Below, piece by piece: positions 50,709 through 58,712 of a stretch of 59,798 nt of DNA (positions within the stretch are counted from its first letter, which is position 1; every line of letters begins with the position of its first letter). Source of the stretch: JAVBRU01 sp031547595 (GTDB taxonomy: Bacteria > Bacillota > Clostridia > Christensenellales > Aristaeellaceae); assembly GCA_031547595.1 (NCBI GenBank), contig JAVBRU010000048.1, positions 1-59,798 on the forward strand. Direction: 5' to 3'. The notes under the pieces are model-generated. The model did no database searches and was not told where the DNA came from. It saw only the letters and a program-made list of their open reading frames with translations. The position numbers were made by a program, and so were the translations under genes.

Positions 50709-51062
50709 AAACGAAACTCTCCTCCATTTTTATTGTTTTACTGTCCTTTTCGAACAGCATGCATTCTGCTGCGAAACTTCCGCAAACTTATCTCATGCAA
50801 ATCCCCCCATTATTCTTTCCCATATATTAACGAAAATGGATGGGTTATTATTCCCATCATAAAAACCGTTTTAGATTGCTTCTATTGTTGAATCTTTACG
50901 CACAAAATCTTGCAAAAAGGAGCAGGAAGGAGTGGTAAATTGAGCATTATCATGATATAATGATATCCCGGATGGCAGCAATGCACAAATGTGATGTAAG
51001 TGTTTGGCGATTCTGTCAGCACCGGCCAACTATTTTATATTTATATAGCAAGGATGAGGAGC
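50709..51062. other. Gene-free interval before the mgtC-like gene
   Basis: Contains TATAAT at 50956-50961 (plus strand) with a poor -35. The roughly 100-base leader shows no M-box or other recognised riboswitch. No protein-like frame apart from a short frame overlapping the next gene. Confidence 0.5.
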
Positions 51063-51764
51063 ATGTACGACGTACCATGGTGGGAAATTGCGATCCGGAT
51101 TGGCGCTGCAGTGTTGATTGGCGGCCTGGTGGGCGTGGAGCGAGAGTATAAGAACCGCCCCGCAGGCATGCGCACCCACGTGCTGGTGTGCCTGGGCGCC
51201 ACGATGATTGCCCTGCTGGAATGCCTGATCTGCCAGCAGATGCTGGATGTCAATCCCGGCGGCGGGCTGGCGATGAATCTGGGGCGCCTCAGCGCACAGG
51301 TCATCAGCGGAATCGGTTTCCTGGGTGCTGGCACCATCTTTATTGCCCAGAAGAAAATCGCGGGGCTCACCACCGCAGCCAGCCTGTGGAATGTGGCCTG
51401 CCTGGGGCTGTTGATTGGCTACGGCTTCTATTTGGTAGCGGGCGCGTGCTGCGTGCTGGTGCTGGTGGTGCTCACGTTCCTGCAGCGCATTATCCGCGTC
51501 AACGCCATGAAGCGAGTAGAGGTCAAATTCACGCACCGTGCCGAAACCCTTTCCTACATAAACAACTTTTTTACGCAGCACAACGTGAAGGTGCTGGATG
51601 TGGACTTCCACATCGAAACCCCCAGCCACAGCAACGACAACAACGAGCACCTGTGCACCAACCTGTACACCCTGCACCTGCCCGCACGCTTTGACTATAC
51701 GGACATCGTGAACCACCTGTCCGAATACGAGTTTGTGCAAACAGTGCGCACGCGCAATACCTGA
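51063..51764 (+). CDS. MgtC/SapB family membrane protein
   Basis: 233 aa. N-terminal half has four or five helices with the family motifs IRIGAAVLIGGLVGVEREY, RPAGMRTHVLVCLGATM, ISGIGFLGAGTIF and GLTTAASLWNVA. Soluble C-terminal ACT-like domain (VEVKFTHRAETLSYIN ... VNHLSEYEFVQTVRT). Start ATG 51063 (AAGGA 8 bases upstream) or 51054. Linked in other bacteria to magnesium limitation and membrane potential; role here unknown. Ends at a strong terminator. Confidence 0.9.
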   Translation: MYDVPWWEIAIRIGAAVLIGGLVGVEREYKNRPAGMRTHVLVCLGATMIALLECLICQQMLDVNPGGGLAMNLGRLSAQVISGIGFLGAGTIFIAQKKIAGLTTAASLWNVACLGLLIGYGFYLVAGACCVLVLVVLTFLQRIIRVNAMKRVEVKFTHRAETLSYINNFFTQHNVKVLDVDFHIETPSHSNDNNEHLCTNLYTLHLPARFDYTDIVNHLSEYEFVQTVRTRNT

Positions 51765-51780
51765 AAATCGAGCCATCACA

Positions 51781-51816
51781 AAGCGGACACGGCCCAAACG
51801 GCAGTGTCCGCTTTCT
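51781..51816 (+). terminator. Terminator of the mgtC-like gene
   Basis: AAGCGGACAC ... GTGTCCGCTT stem, then TCTC. Confidence 0.8.
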
Positions 51817-51907
51817 CATTCATCGTAATTTCACAAAAGATACTAGCTTATTTGAATAAGATGCAGTATAATAAAGGTACAATATCACTTGTAAGGGGGA
51901 GATACCC

Positions 51908-52318
51908 ATGATACAGATCATTCACGGCAAGAAAGGCTCGGGCAAAACCAAGCGCATTCTGGATATGGCCAACACCATGGTAAAAGACGCAAAGGGCGAT
52001 GTAGTATTCATTGACGACGACAACCGGTATATGTTCGATCTGCGGCACGAGGTTCGCTTCGTAAACGCCGGCGAATATGGCAGCGACAGCCCGGAGATGT
52101 TCTTCGGCTTCCTGTGCGGCATGCTGGCCCAAAACTTTGACATTCACATCGTGTTTATTGACGCTTTCCTCAAGCTGGTCAAAGTGGATGTGGATAAGAC
52201 CGAGAATTTCTTCCGCCGCCTGCAGGAGCTGGGCGACCGCCACAACGTATTATTTGTGCTCAGCGTCAACTGTGACGACAGCGTAGCGCCGGAGTTTATG
52301 AAAAAGTATTTTATCTGA
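51908..52318 (+). CDS. Small P-loop ATP-binding protein
   Basis: 136 aa. Walker A HGKKGSGKTKR at residues 6-16, beta strands VVFIDDDN and IHIVFIDAFLK (Walker B-like), VLFVLSVNCDD near the end. Simple P-loop fold without further domains, similar to small proteins often found in Clostridia. AAGGGGGAG before the ATG; TATAAT at 51867-51872 is a likely -10. Function unknown. Confidence 0.8.
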   Translation: MIQIIHGKKGSGKTKRILDMANTMVKDAKGDVVFIDDDNRYMFDLRHEVRFVNAGEYGSDSPEMFFGFLCGMLAQNFDIHIVFIDAFLKLVKVDVDKTENFFRRLQELGDRHNVLFVLSVNCDDSVAPEFMKKYFI

Positions 52319-52341
52319 TAGATTACGCAGCCAATGATTTA

Positions 52342-52473
52342 ATGAGGGTTTATGAATGGCGAATGGATTTTGTGCGTGCGCAAGGAAGGAAGGCGATGGA
52401 ATAGCAGCGCTATTTCGAGCTTTTTGACGCAGTGCACGGGCAAAAGACGCCGCCAGTGATAATGCCCGAATAA
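52342..52473 (+). pseudogene. Possible remnant ORF with internal amber codon
   Basis: From ATG 52342 the frame reads MRVYEWRMDFVRAQGRKAME, then TAG (52402-52404), then continues in the same frame as QRYFELFDAVHGQKTPPVIM to TAA at 52471. Both halves look protein-like. No good ribosome site. Either a dead gene piece or chance. The frame lies between the P-loop gene and thrC, which has its own AAAGGAG. Confidence 0.3.
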
Positions 52474-52500
52474 ATCAGTGGCTACCTAAAGGAGCTTTGC

Positions 52501-53982
52501 ATGCCCTATATCAGCACACGCGCAGAGGTCACGGTATCGGCCGCTCAGGCCATTTTGCGCGGCATATCGCAAGAAGGTGGGTTGTTTGTGCCCACCTCTT
52601 TGCCATCTTTATCTATGGCCGATTTTGAACAGCTTGCTAAAATACCCTATGCAGCACGCGCGGCGTTAGTCTTGAGCTGGCTGCTGGACGATTATTCCTT
52701 GGACGAGCTGACCGTTATGGCAGAAAAAGCGTATGCGCGCTTTGACCACGCCGATGTAGCGCCCCTGCTAGCGCTTGATGAGCAGACCTTCGTGCTGGAG
52801 CTGTTCCACGGGCCCACGCTGGCCTTCAAGGACATGGCACTGCAATTCCTGCCGCATCTGTTGACCGCGGCGGCGCAAAAATGCGGCGAAACCCGCGAAA
52901 TCGCCATTCTTACCGCCACCAGCGGTGATACGGGCAAAGCCGCCCAGGAAGGCTTTGCGGATGTGCCCGGCACGTCCGTCACGGTGTTTTATCCCTTGGG
53001 CGGCGTCAGCAAAATGCAAGAATTGCAAATGTGTACCGCGCAGGGCAGCAATGTGCATGCCATTTCTGTGCTGGGCAACTTTGACGATGCGCAGACCGGC
53101 GTCAAAAAGCTGTTCACCAGCCCGGAATTTATCGCAAAAATGGCCGCGCAGCAGCGCGTGCTTTCCTCCGCCAACAGCATCAACCTGGGGCGGCTGGTGC
53201 CGCAGGTGGCATATTATCTGTCCAGCTGCGCAGAGCTGATGGCAAAGGGTATTATCAGTGCCGACAGGCCGCTCCATATCTGCGTGCCAACAGGCAACTT
53301 TGGCAACATACTGGCCGCCTGGTATGCCAAGCGCATGGGCGCGCCCATTGGTAAGCTGATTTGCGCCAGCAACGCCAATGATGTGCTCACCGATTTTATC
53401 CGCACCGGCGTCTACGATGCCCGCCGCGATTTCCACAAGACGCTCTCCCCCTCCATGGACATCCTGATCTCGTCCAATCTGGAGCGGCTTTTGTATGAGT
53501 TGGCCGGCTGCGACAGCGGTATTGTGCGCGGGTGGATGGATGCGCTCAAAAAAGATGGTGTGTTCCGCTTGACAGGCGATCAATTGAGCTTCCTGCAACA
53601 GCATTTCGCGGGCTATTGCGCGGATGACAACGCCACCTGCGAAGAAATCAAGCAGATGTTTGACGGCCAAGGCTATCTGTACGACCCGCACACCGCCGTA
53701 GCCTCCGCAGCCCTCCGGCAATACCGCGCGGAATCCGACGACGCCGCACCCACGTTGATCGTTGCCACCGCCAGCCCTTTCAAGTTTGCCGCCGACGTGG
53801 CGGGTGCGCTGGAATTGCCACGCACCGACGATGCCTTTGCCTCCGCCCGTGCACTGTCGCAAAAAACAGGGCTGCCCCTGCCGCATCAGTTGATGTCGCT
53901 GGAAACTTTGCCCATCTTGCACAGTGCCTCTTGCGTTGTGGACGGTATGGAAGCCGCCCTCCTCAGCGAATTGAACAAATAA
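52501..53982 (+). CDS. thrC: Threonine synthase
   Basis: PLP enzyme converting O-phosphohomoserine to threonine, 493 aa. ISQEGGLFVP at the start (residues 22-31), PLP Lys in HGPTLAFKDMALQF (near residue 107), TATSGDTGKAA, and the phosphate loop VPTGNFGNILAAWYAK. The long form resembles the fungal/enterobacterial type. AAAGGAG before the ATG. Threonine pathway partners other than the aspartate kinase at 8.4 kb are not in the window. Confidence 0.96.
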   Translation: MPYISTRAEVTVSAAQAILRGISQEGGLFVPTSLPSLSMADFEQLAKIPYAARAALVLSWLLDDYSLDELTVMAEKAYARFDHADVAPLLALDEQTFVLELFHGPTLAFKDMALQFLPHLLTAAAQKCGETREIAILTATSGDTGKAAQEGFADVPGTSVTVFYPLGGVSKMQELQMCTAQGSNVHAISVLGNFDDAQTGVKKLFTSPEFIAKMAAQQRVLSSANSINLGRLVPQVAYYLSSCAELMAKGIISADRPLHICVPTGNFGNILAAWYAKRMGAPIGKLICASNANDVLTDFIRTGVYDARRDFHKTLSPSMDILISSNLERLLYELAGCDSGIVRGWMDALKKDGVFRLTGDQLSFLQQHFAGYCADDNATCEEIKQMFDGQGYLYDPHTAVASAALRQYRAESDDAAPTLIVATASPFKFAADVAGALELPRTDDAFASARALSQKTGLPLPHQLMSLETLPILHSASCVVDGMEAALLSELNK

Positions 53983-53987
53983 TTTTT

Positions 53988-54027
53988 GCACGGCTGTTTC
54001 AAACCCGAAGCAGCCGTGTATCTTCTA
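53988..54027 (+). terminator. Terminator of thrC
   Basis: CACGGCTG ... CAGCCGTG stem followed by TATCTTCTATTT. Confidence 0.75.
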
Positions 54028-54075
54028 TTTGTGACCGGAATATAACATTTTTAGTACTTGAAGGAGGATAACAAT

Positions 54076-54615
54076 ATGAAGTGGGTATGCAAGATTTGTG
54101 GTTATGTACATGAGGGCCCCGAAGCGCCCGAAAAATGCCCCGTGTGCAAGGCGCCAAAAGAAAAGTTTGAAAAAATGGCCGAGGGCCGTGAGTGGGCAGA
54201 CGAGCACCGCATAGGCGTCGCCCAGGACGTGGACGAGCGCGTGGTGGAAGCCCTGCGCCAGAATTTCACCGGCGAATGCACCGAGGTTGGCATGTATCTG
54301 GCCATGAGCCGCGCTGCAGACCGCGAGGGCTTCCCCGAGGTTGCCGAAGCCTATAAGCGCATCGCCTTTGAAGAAGCCGAGCATGCCGCTAAATTTGCGG
54401 AACTTCTGGGCGAAGTCGTCAGCGCCAGCACCAAGGAAAACCTGACCCTGCGCGTGGATGCCGAGTTTGGCGCGACCGCCGGCAAAAAAGAACTGGCCAC
54501 CCTCGCCAAGCAGCTGGGCTATGATGCGATCCACGATACCGTGCACGAAATGTGCAAGGACGAAGCCCGCCACGGCAAGGCCTTTGAGGGCCTGCTGAAC
54601 CGTTACTTCAAGTGA
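54076..54615 (+). CDS. Rubrerythrin with N-terminal rubredoxin (reverse type)
   Basis: Peroxide-reducing diiron protein of anaerobes, 179 aa. Rubredoxin-like iron site at the N-terminus: CKICGYVHEG ... CPVCKAP (residues 5-25), then a four-helix diiron domain with ligand motifs ECTEVGMYLAMSRAA, FEEAEHAAKF and KDEARHGKAFEG. The rubredoxin-first order defines reverse rubrerythrins. AAGGAGGATAACAAT precedes the ATG at 54076. Single gene with terminators on both sides; peroxide induction is likely but no PerR box was recognised. Confidence 0.93.
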   Translation: MKWVCKICGYVHEGPEAPEKCPVCKAPKEKFEKMAEGREWADEHRIGVAQDVDERVVEALRQNFTGECTEVGMYLAMSRAADREGFPEVAEAYKRIAFEEAEHAAKFAELLGEVVSASTKENLTLRVDAEFGATAGKKELATLAKQLGYDAIHDTVHEMCKDEARHGKAFEGLLNRYFK

Positions 54616-54643
54616 CAAAAAGCTAGATACATCAAGGGTTTCA

Positions 54644-54679
54644 GGGGATTGCGCCGATGGTGGGGCAATCCCCTTTTTT
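54644..54679 (+). terminator. Terminator of the rubrerythrin gene
   Basis: GGGGATTGC ... GCAATCCCC stem with a T6 tail. Confidence 0.92.
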
Positions 54680-54864
54680 GTGCTTTCTTGTCCCCCTAAA
54701 GTGTGACTGCTTTCCCTCCGGCGTGTGTGTGCAAAAGTGTGGGTGTGATTACGAAGTGTGATTCCGAAATCAGTATAATCGAAGCAGGAAAACTTGTCAA
54801 TGCTTTCCTCTCCCCCCACTCCGAAAGAAAAAAGTACGCCTGCGGTCTGCCGCAAGCGCATTTC

Positions 54865-55854
54865 CTATCTACAATGCATATACATGGCATCTTTTATTGC
54901 AAGCCGCATTTGCTGCTTCACGCTCTCCGGCTCAACAATCCGCGCCATCTTTCCAAGCCCGAACACCCAACCAAAGAATTGACTGCTGACGGCAATGGGA
55001 ACGGTGATTCTGAAATGATCATTGTCCTCTTTACTGACCTGCACATCCCTTCCAAACTTGTCAATGACAGCGTTCATCAGCCGTCTATGAAAAACCATGG
55101 TTACATCCTCCATTTCGCCGCCGTACATGGAGAATGTATACTTCGTATAAGCGCTCATATCAATCTTGGCAAAAGCGGCGCTCTCTTGTCTCTCAAGTGG
55201 CAGCACCGCCGCACTGTCCATTCTGTCCACGCGAAAAGCCTTGATTTTCTCCTTGCCAGCCTCCAGCGCAAAGAGGTAGTAATTATCATCGGTGTAAACA
55301 AGAGCAAAAGGACTAAGCGTGTATAACGCCCCTTTTTTGTAGTACCTGCGGCGCTTGTCCATATCGTACTCAAAGTATTTAGCGCTGATCTGCTTGTTTG
55401 TCGATATGGCTTCATGGATAGCGTCCAAATTGTAGTGCGGCGTCTTGTTCATGCTCTTAACGCGGTTTGTCACGAGCACTTGCCGTTGCAAAGAATGCGC
55501 TTCATATACACTGCACAACGTCTGAAGTTTCTTAATAATGCTTCGCGTTTTATCTTCAGGAAGAAACTTGGACGATTGAATGCTGTCTATCAATAGCTTC
55601 AATTCAACAAGCTCAAACTGCCTACCCGCAAGATGATATTCCGTTGTTCTGCTCTTTTCAGCTATAACCTCGCAGCCAAACTGTTCAAGCGCTTCAAAGT
55701 CCTCATAAATCGATTTGCGTTCGGCTTTCACGCCATTCATCGCAAGCAATTCCAGAATGCGTTGCATGGTGATGCCATGGTTATCATCTGTATACTCTTC
55801 AAGAATGCGTTTGAGGTACAATGGCTTCAACTTTTGGCCTTGTTGCTTTGACAT
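54865..55854 (-). CDS. WYL-domain transcriptional regulator
   Basis: 329 aa. N-terminal winged helix (LKRILEEYTDDNHGITMQRILELL, then VKAERKSIYEDFEAL), a central WYL domain (ISAKYFEYDMDKRRRYYKKG, LSPFALVYTDDNYYLFALE, IKAFRVDRM) and a C-terminal WCX-like dimer domain. AAGGAG precedes the ATG. It lies 73 bases after the HEPN gene on the same strand, so they may form a unit. WYL regulators of this build often control phage-defence genes (BrxR/CapW type). Confidence 0.9.
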   Translation of the reverse strand: MSKQQGQKLKPLYLKRILEEYTDDNHGITMQRILELLAMNGVKAERKSIYEDFEALEQFGCEVIAEKSRTTEYHLAGRQFELVELKLLIDSIQSSKFLPEDKTRSIIKKLQTLCSVYEAHSLQRQVLVTNRVKSMNKTPHYNLDAIHEAISTNKQISAKYFEYDMDKRRRYYKKGALYTLSPFALVYTDDNYYLFALEAGKEKIKAFRVDRMDSAAVLPLERQESAAFAKIDMSAYTKYTFSMYGGEMEDVTMVFHRRLMNAVIDKFGRDVQVSKEDNDHFRITVPIAVSSQFFGWVFGLGKMARIVEPESVKQQMRLAIKDAMYMHCR

Positions 55855-55927
55855 GGTGCAACTCCTTACAAGATTAGGATGTTTAGCTCACTCAGGTTAC
55901 ATCTATTAATTGTAAACTTACATTTTC

Positions 55928-56941
55928 CTATAGCACATATCTTGATGCAATTTCATTGACGATTGTTCTTGAGTAGAATATTGTCTGTGCAGATGATGTC
56001 TTTTTTGGGTTTAGTCTTCTAACATGGCAGAGTGTCGAGTTATTCTTTAACTCTTTCATGATTGAGTTGAATAACGCTCCTTGCTTAAATCCAGTAATTC
56101 GATTTTTGCATTCATTCACAACATCGCCATAACAAAGAGGATAAATATGGTCTAGTTCAGCTTCCGTCAGTTTTACTTGCTGCGCATTAGGATCGTCTGT
56201 TATTTTTACTTTAGTCTCTTTCACAAAGCGTGCATCTTCATCTCCTTGATTTGTAATTGCTACAAGAAGCTCATGATTTGTGCATTTCTTAACCTGTTGC
56301 ATGAAAAGATCAAAACCGACAACCACCGATTCACTTATACCTTCATTGTCAAGTCTAGCAATGGTCGAAATAATGGACTGTATGAAATCGCTAGTCTCTG
56401 GAGTTTCACTATATTTTACATTATTGCGCGAAAAAAAGTCTTCTACTTTGAATGGTAGCTTAAATCCAATCGGCAAAATGAATAGACCTTCATCTGCTGC
56501 AATATCCTTGCCGAAATATTCCTTCACAAACCACACATAGTTAATCGCACTTTTCGCAAGTACCATGAAGATAAATGGTTCTAGCTGCTCACAGTAATAA
56601 TGAACAACATAATTTCTGTATTTTTCAATAATAGCTATGTTTTCTTTTATATGAGTAAATTTTTTTGGTGTTGACTTATTAATAGATTGTTCTACATAAT
56701 CCAAGGACCTAGCAAGCGAAATTGTCTTTCCTCCATCCTCTTTTTCAAATATAGAATGAGCTTTATCGTGTTTACGAATATAAGCCTTTAACACCAATTC
56801 CCAAGCATTTGTCATTAATACAGTTACAATCTCATATCTATATGGAATTTTCGGCTTGTTATGAACTTCTATTGCTGCAAAATATGCAGCTATCGAGTTT
56901 TTCACAAGGTTAGATTGAACCATTTTACGCTTTGCAGCCAT
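55928..56941 (-). CDS. DUF3644 (HEPN-like) protein, possible defence effector
   Basis: 337 aa, AT-rich gene. N-terminal region matches DUF3644: SIAAYFAAIEVHNKPKIPYR, LMTNAWELVLKAYI, and RNYVVHYY, which contains the Arg-x4-His motif of HEPN ribonucleases (about residues 114-119). Middle has AKSAINYVWFVKEYFG, and the C-terminal half contains a further domain ending near HVRRLNPKKTSSAQTIFYS. HEPN proteins commonly act as RNA-cleaving toxins or abortive-infection effectors. GGAGG precedes the ATG at 56941. Origin probably horizontal. Confidence 0.75.
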   Translation of the reverse strand: MAAKRKMVQSNLVKNSIAAYFAAIEVHNKPKIPYRYEIVTVLMTNAWELVLKAYIRKHDKAHSIFEKEDGGKTISLARSLDYVEQSINKSTPKKFTHIKENIAIIEKYRNYVVHYYCEQLEPFIFMVLAKSAINYVWFVKEYFGKDIAADEGLFILPIGFKLPFKVEDFFSRNNVKYSETPETSDFIQSIISTIARLDNEGISESVVVGFDLFMQQVKKCTNHELLVAITNQGDEDARFVKETKVKITDDPNAQQVKLTEAELDHIYPLCYGDVVNECKNRITGFKQGALFNSIMKELKNNSTLCHVRRLNPKKTSSAQTIFYSRTIVNEIASRYVL

Positions 56942-56994
56942 TTGTATTCCTCCCATGACCTATTTTTCAAATTCTTTTATAGTATAACATGCAT

Positions 56995-57028
56995 TTCTTA
57001 GAAAGTAACTAAGAATTGTAATTTACAA
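56995..57028. promoter_or_regulatory. Two adjacent inverted repeats in the divergent region
   Basis: TTCTTAG-aaagtaa-CTAAGAA (56995-57015, perfect 7-7-7) and TTGTAA-t-TTACAA (57016-57028, perfect). They sit where the -35 of the minus-strand HEPN promoter would be (TATACT at 56981-56986, complement) and 29 bases before the plus-strand promoter. Probable operators for the WYL or the RHH protein. Confidence 0.6.
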
Positions 57029-57056
57029 ATAGAATGATTAAATGTTTTATATTTTT

Positions 57057-57085
57057 TTGATTTTCATAAAAATTTTTGGTATAAT
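57057..57085 (+). promoter_or_regulatory. Promoter of the RHH gene
   Basis: TTGATT (57057-57062), 17 bases, TATAAT (57080-57085), about 95 bases before the GTG start. Confidence 0.65.
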
Positions 57086-57181
57086 AAGCATAGATGAAAG
57101 CAAACTTGTCAAACCCCGTTGGACAAAAGCAAAGCAAACATTCATCGCACTTCACATTGGCTCATGAAAGGAGTTGATTTT

Positions 57182-57310
57182 GTGGCGCATGTTGGAATAC
57201 GCCTATCAGACCAAGAAAAGGAACAACTGGCAACAGCCGCGCAAGAGCGCGATTTGACAATATCGCAAATCTTGCGCAAGCTGATTCGTAGCTTTATTAA
57301 GGAGGTATAG
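57182..57310 (+). CDS. Ribbon-helix-helix protein (CopG/Arc type)
   Basis: 42 aa from GTG 57182, with AAAGGAG 7 bases upstream; an in-frame TTG at 57119 lacks one. Sequence AHVGIRLSDQEKEQLATAAQ then ERDLTISQILRKLIRSFIKEV shows the strand-helix-helix order of plasmid copy-control and relaxosome proteins. Its stop TAG sits in the AAGGAGG that serves the next gene. Confidence 0.8.
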   Translation: MAHVGIRLSDQEKEQLATAAQERDLTISQILRKLIRSFIKEV

Positions 57311-57317
57311 AAAGAAA

Positions 57318-57914
57318 ATGTAGAAACAGACGGATGAAATTGAGTTTGAAAAAGTATGGCTATGCAGAGAAAAGACAGAATTCAAGCTGCTCACGCTTAT
57401 TGCGGTGCTGGCTGACAATCATTTGGCCTATCGCGGCACATTGGCTGATATGTGCATCTTTTTCGGCGTGGCAGCCGACAATCGCAGAGTAAAAGCGAGT
57501 ATCAAAGATGCTATTGCCGCACTGGAAACAAACGGCTTCATTAAATCCTTGCAAGACGGGGCTGTTTGGACGCTTACATTGACGCGGAGGGCCGAGCGTA
57601 AGAACAGCATCATCAAAATCAAACGTGAATGGTATGAGGTGGCACGCGCTTACCACAACCCAAACAATAGCTTGGATTGGATTAATCTTTTGAAGGTATG
57701 GCTGTATTTAATAGACCTTCCGCTAGAGTGCCTCATCACCAGCAAGCAGATTGCAGATGCTCTGGATGTATCTGAAAGCGTGGTGAAACGGGTGAAATCC
57801 GCACTATGCAAGGACATCGGGATTATTTTCAGCAAGAGCATCCATGAGAAGAACCTCAACGGCGAATATAGGTGCTTGGGTTCACAAATCACTATGGCTG
57901 CGTGGATTCCGTAA
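57318..57914 (+). CDS. Two-HTH replication/regulation-like protein with amber at codon 2
   Basis: Frame starts ATG (57318) then TAG (57321-57323), then stays open for 196 codons. The stretch after the TAG is protein-like (KQTDEIEFEKVWLCREKTEF) and joins without break to winged-helix sequence (LLTLIAVLADNHLAYRGTLA, VKASIKDAIAALETNGFI) and a second HTH (SKQIADALDVSESVVKRVKS). The first normal start after the TAG is GTG 57405, which has no ribosome site and removes part of the first helix. AAGGAGG lies 12 bases before the ATG. So either the TAG is read through, or the gene is damaged, or translation restarts. Plasmid-replication or regulatory role is a guess. Confidence 0.6.
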
Positions 57915-58033
57915 TGCCCCCACTCTGCCGTAAATCGGCAGCTATTCGTCAAGAGAAAAAGTGTATAAAAAATGGTCTGTGTATATAAAAGATAACACAG
58001 GTCATTTTTGCACGGTTTCTTAATATGAGCAAC

Positions 58034-58065
58034 GTGATACATCATCGCATGCGATGATGTATCAC
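58034..58065. repeat. Perfect 32-base palindrome
   Basis: GTGATACATCATCG-CATG-CGATGATGTATCAC: every base pairs. One base separates it from the next palindrome. No T-run, so not a standard terminator. Confidence 0.9.
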
Positions 58066-58066
58066 G

Positions 58067-58095
58067 CGCCAGCCGCCGCTAGCGGCGGACTGGCG
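58067..58095. repeat. 29-base GC-rich palindrome
   Basis: CGCCAG-CCGCCGC-TA-GCGGCGG-a-CTGGCG: 13 pairs with one bulged base. Adjacent to the preceding palindrome and just before the ribosome site of the next gene. Confidence 0.88.
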
Positions 58096-58121
58096 AACAA
58101 CAGGAAAGGAGAAAAAATAGA

Positions 58122-58397
58122 ATGAATTATAACACAATAGCGAAAAGGCATCAAATGACGCTCTAGGCTTCGATGGAAAGTAATCCCGCCCACGCGCAGC
58201 ACATGCGGGACATCTTTGCTTATGTAGATGCCGCAACAGCAGACCTCCAGCAGCAGATGCACCTTGAAATCAAACAGGAAGTTGCCAAGCAATTGAACAG
58301 CCATAAAGTATCCGTAGAAGTAAACAAAACGGCCCTCAAGGTCACAGAAGATGCCGTTCGGGATGTTTTAACTTCGCTGAATATTCCGGCTAAATAA
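58122..58397 (+). CDS. Small helical protein with amber at codon 15
   Basis: ATG 58122 has AAAGGAG 10 bases upstream. It reads MNYNTIAKRHQMTL, then TAG (58164-58166), then ASMESNPAHAQHMRDIFAYV and on to TAA: 91 codons in one frame. If the TAG is a stop, this is a 14-aa leader and a 74-aa protein from ATG 58173 that has only a weak site (AGG). The 74-aa part is a long helix (TADLQQQMHLEIKQEVAKQL) followed by a beta/helix end; likely dimeric. Same early-amber feature as the gene before. Confidence 0.55.
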
Positions 58398-58586
58398 GCG
58401 CTTAAAAGGGGCTGCTGCAAGGTTGTCGTAAATCCAAGTGGAAACGCCTGCGAACCTCGATTTCTAAATTATTTATATAATCTTAAGGCGGGGCATGCCA
58501 GACAATGGGCATTTACTATAGCAGAAAAGAATATTTCCCGAATTATATCCCGTCCTATTGGTGCCGAAATAAATAGCAAAACAATA
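58398..58586. other. Non-coding interval in the mobile segment
   Basis: No gene seen. It ends in a long hairpin. Base composition is mixed and nothing else stands out. Confidence 0.4.
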
Positions 58587-58623
58587 GCGAGCCCCTTTCT
58601 TTTGAATAAGAAAAGGGGCTCGC
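58587..58623. terminator. Long hairpin between convergent genes
   Basis: GCGAGCCCCTTT-CTT ... AAG-AAAAGGGGCTCGC, 15 bp or so with a 6-base loop. No pure T-run on either side, but position between convergent units suggests a two-way terminator. Confidence 0.6.
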
Positions 58624-58712
58624 GCTCTACCGAAAAGAAAACTCCTCTTGGGTGCTGGGAGCTATGGGGCAAGAGAGCTCTCCACTACGCTCCCCATCGA
58701 AAGCATTCATGC

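Noticed and set aside
50962..51062. Magnesium (M-box) riboswitch before the mgtC-like gene
   Set aside because: Leader is only about 100 bases and lacks the conserved M-box stems.
50960..51151. 63-aa frame overlapping the start of the mgtC-like gene
   Set aside because: Out of frame with a certain gene, no ribosome site, composition not protein-like beyond the overlap.
54703..55326. 207-aa plus-strand frame opposite the WYL gene
   Set aside because: Antisense to a clear regulator, no ribosome site.
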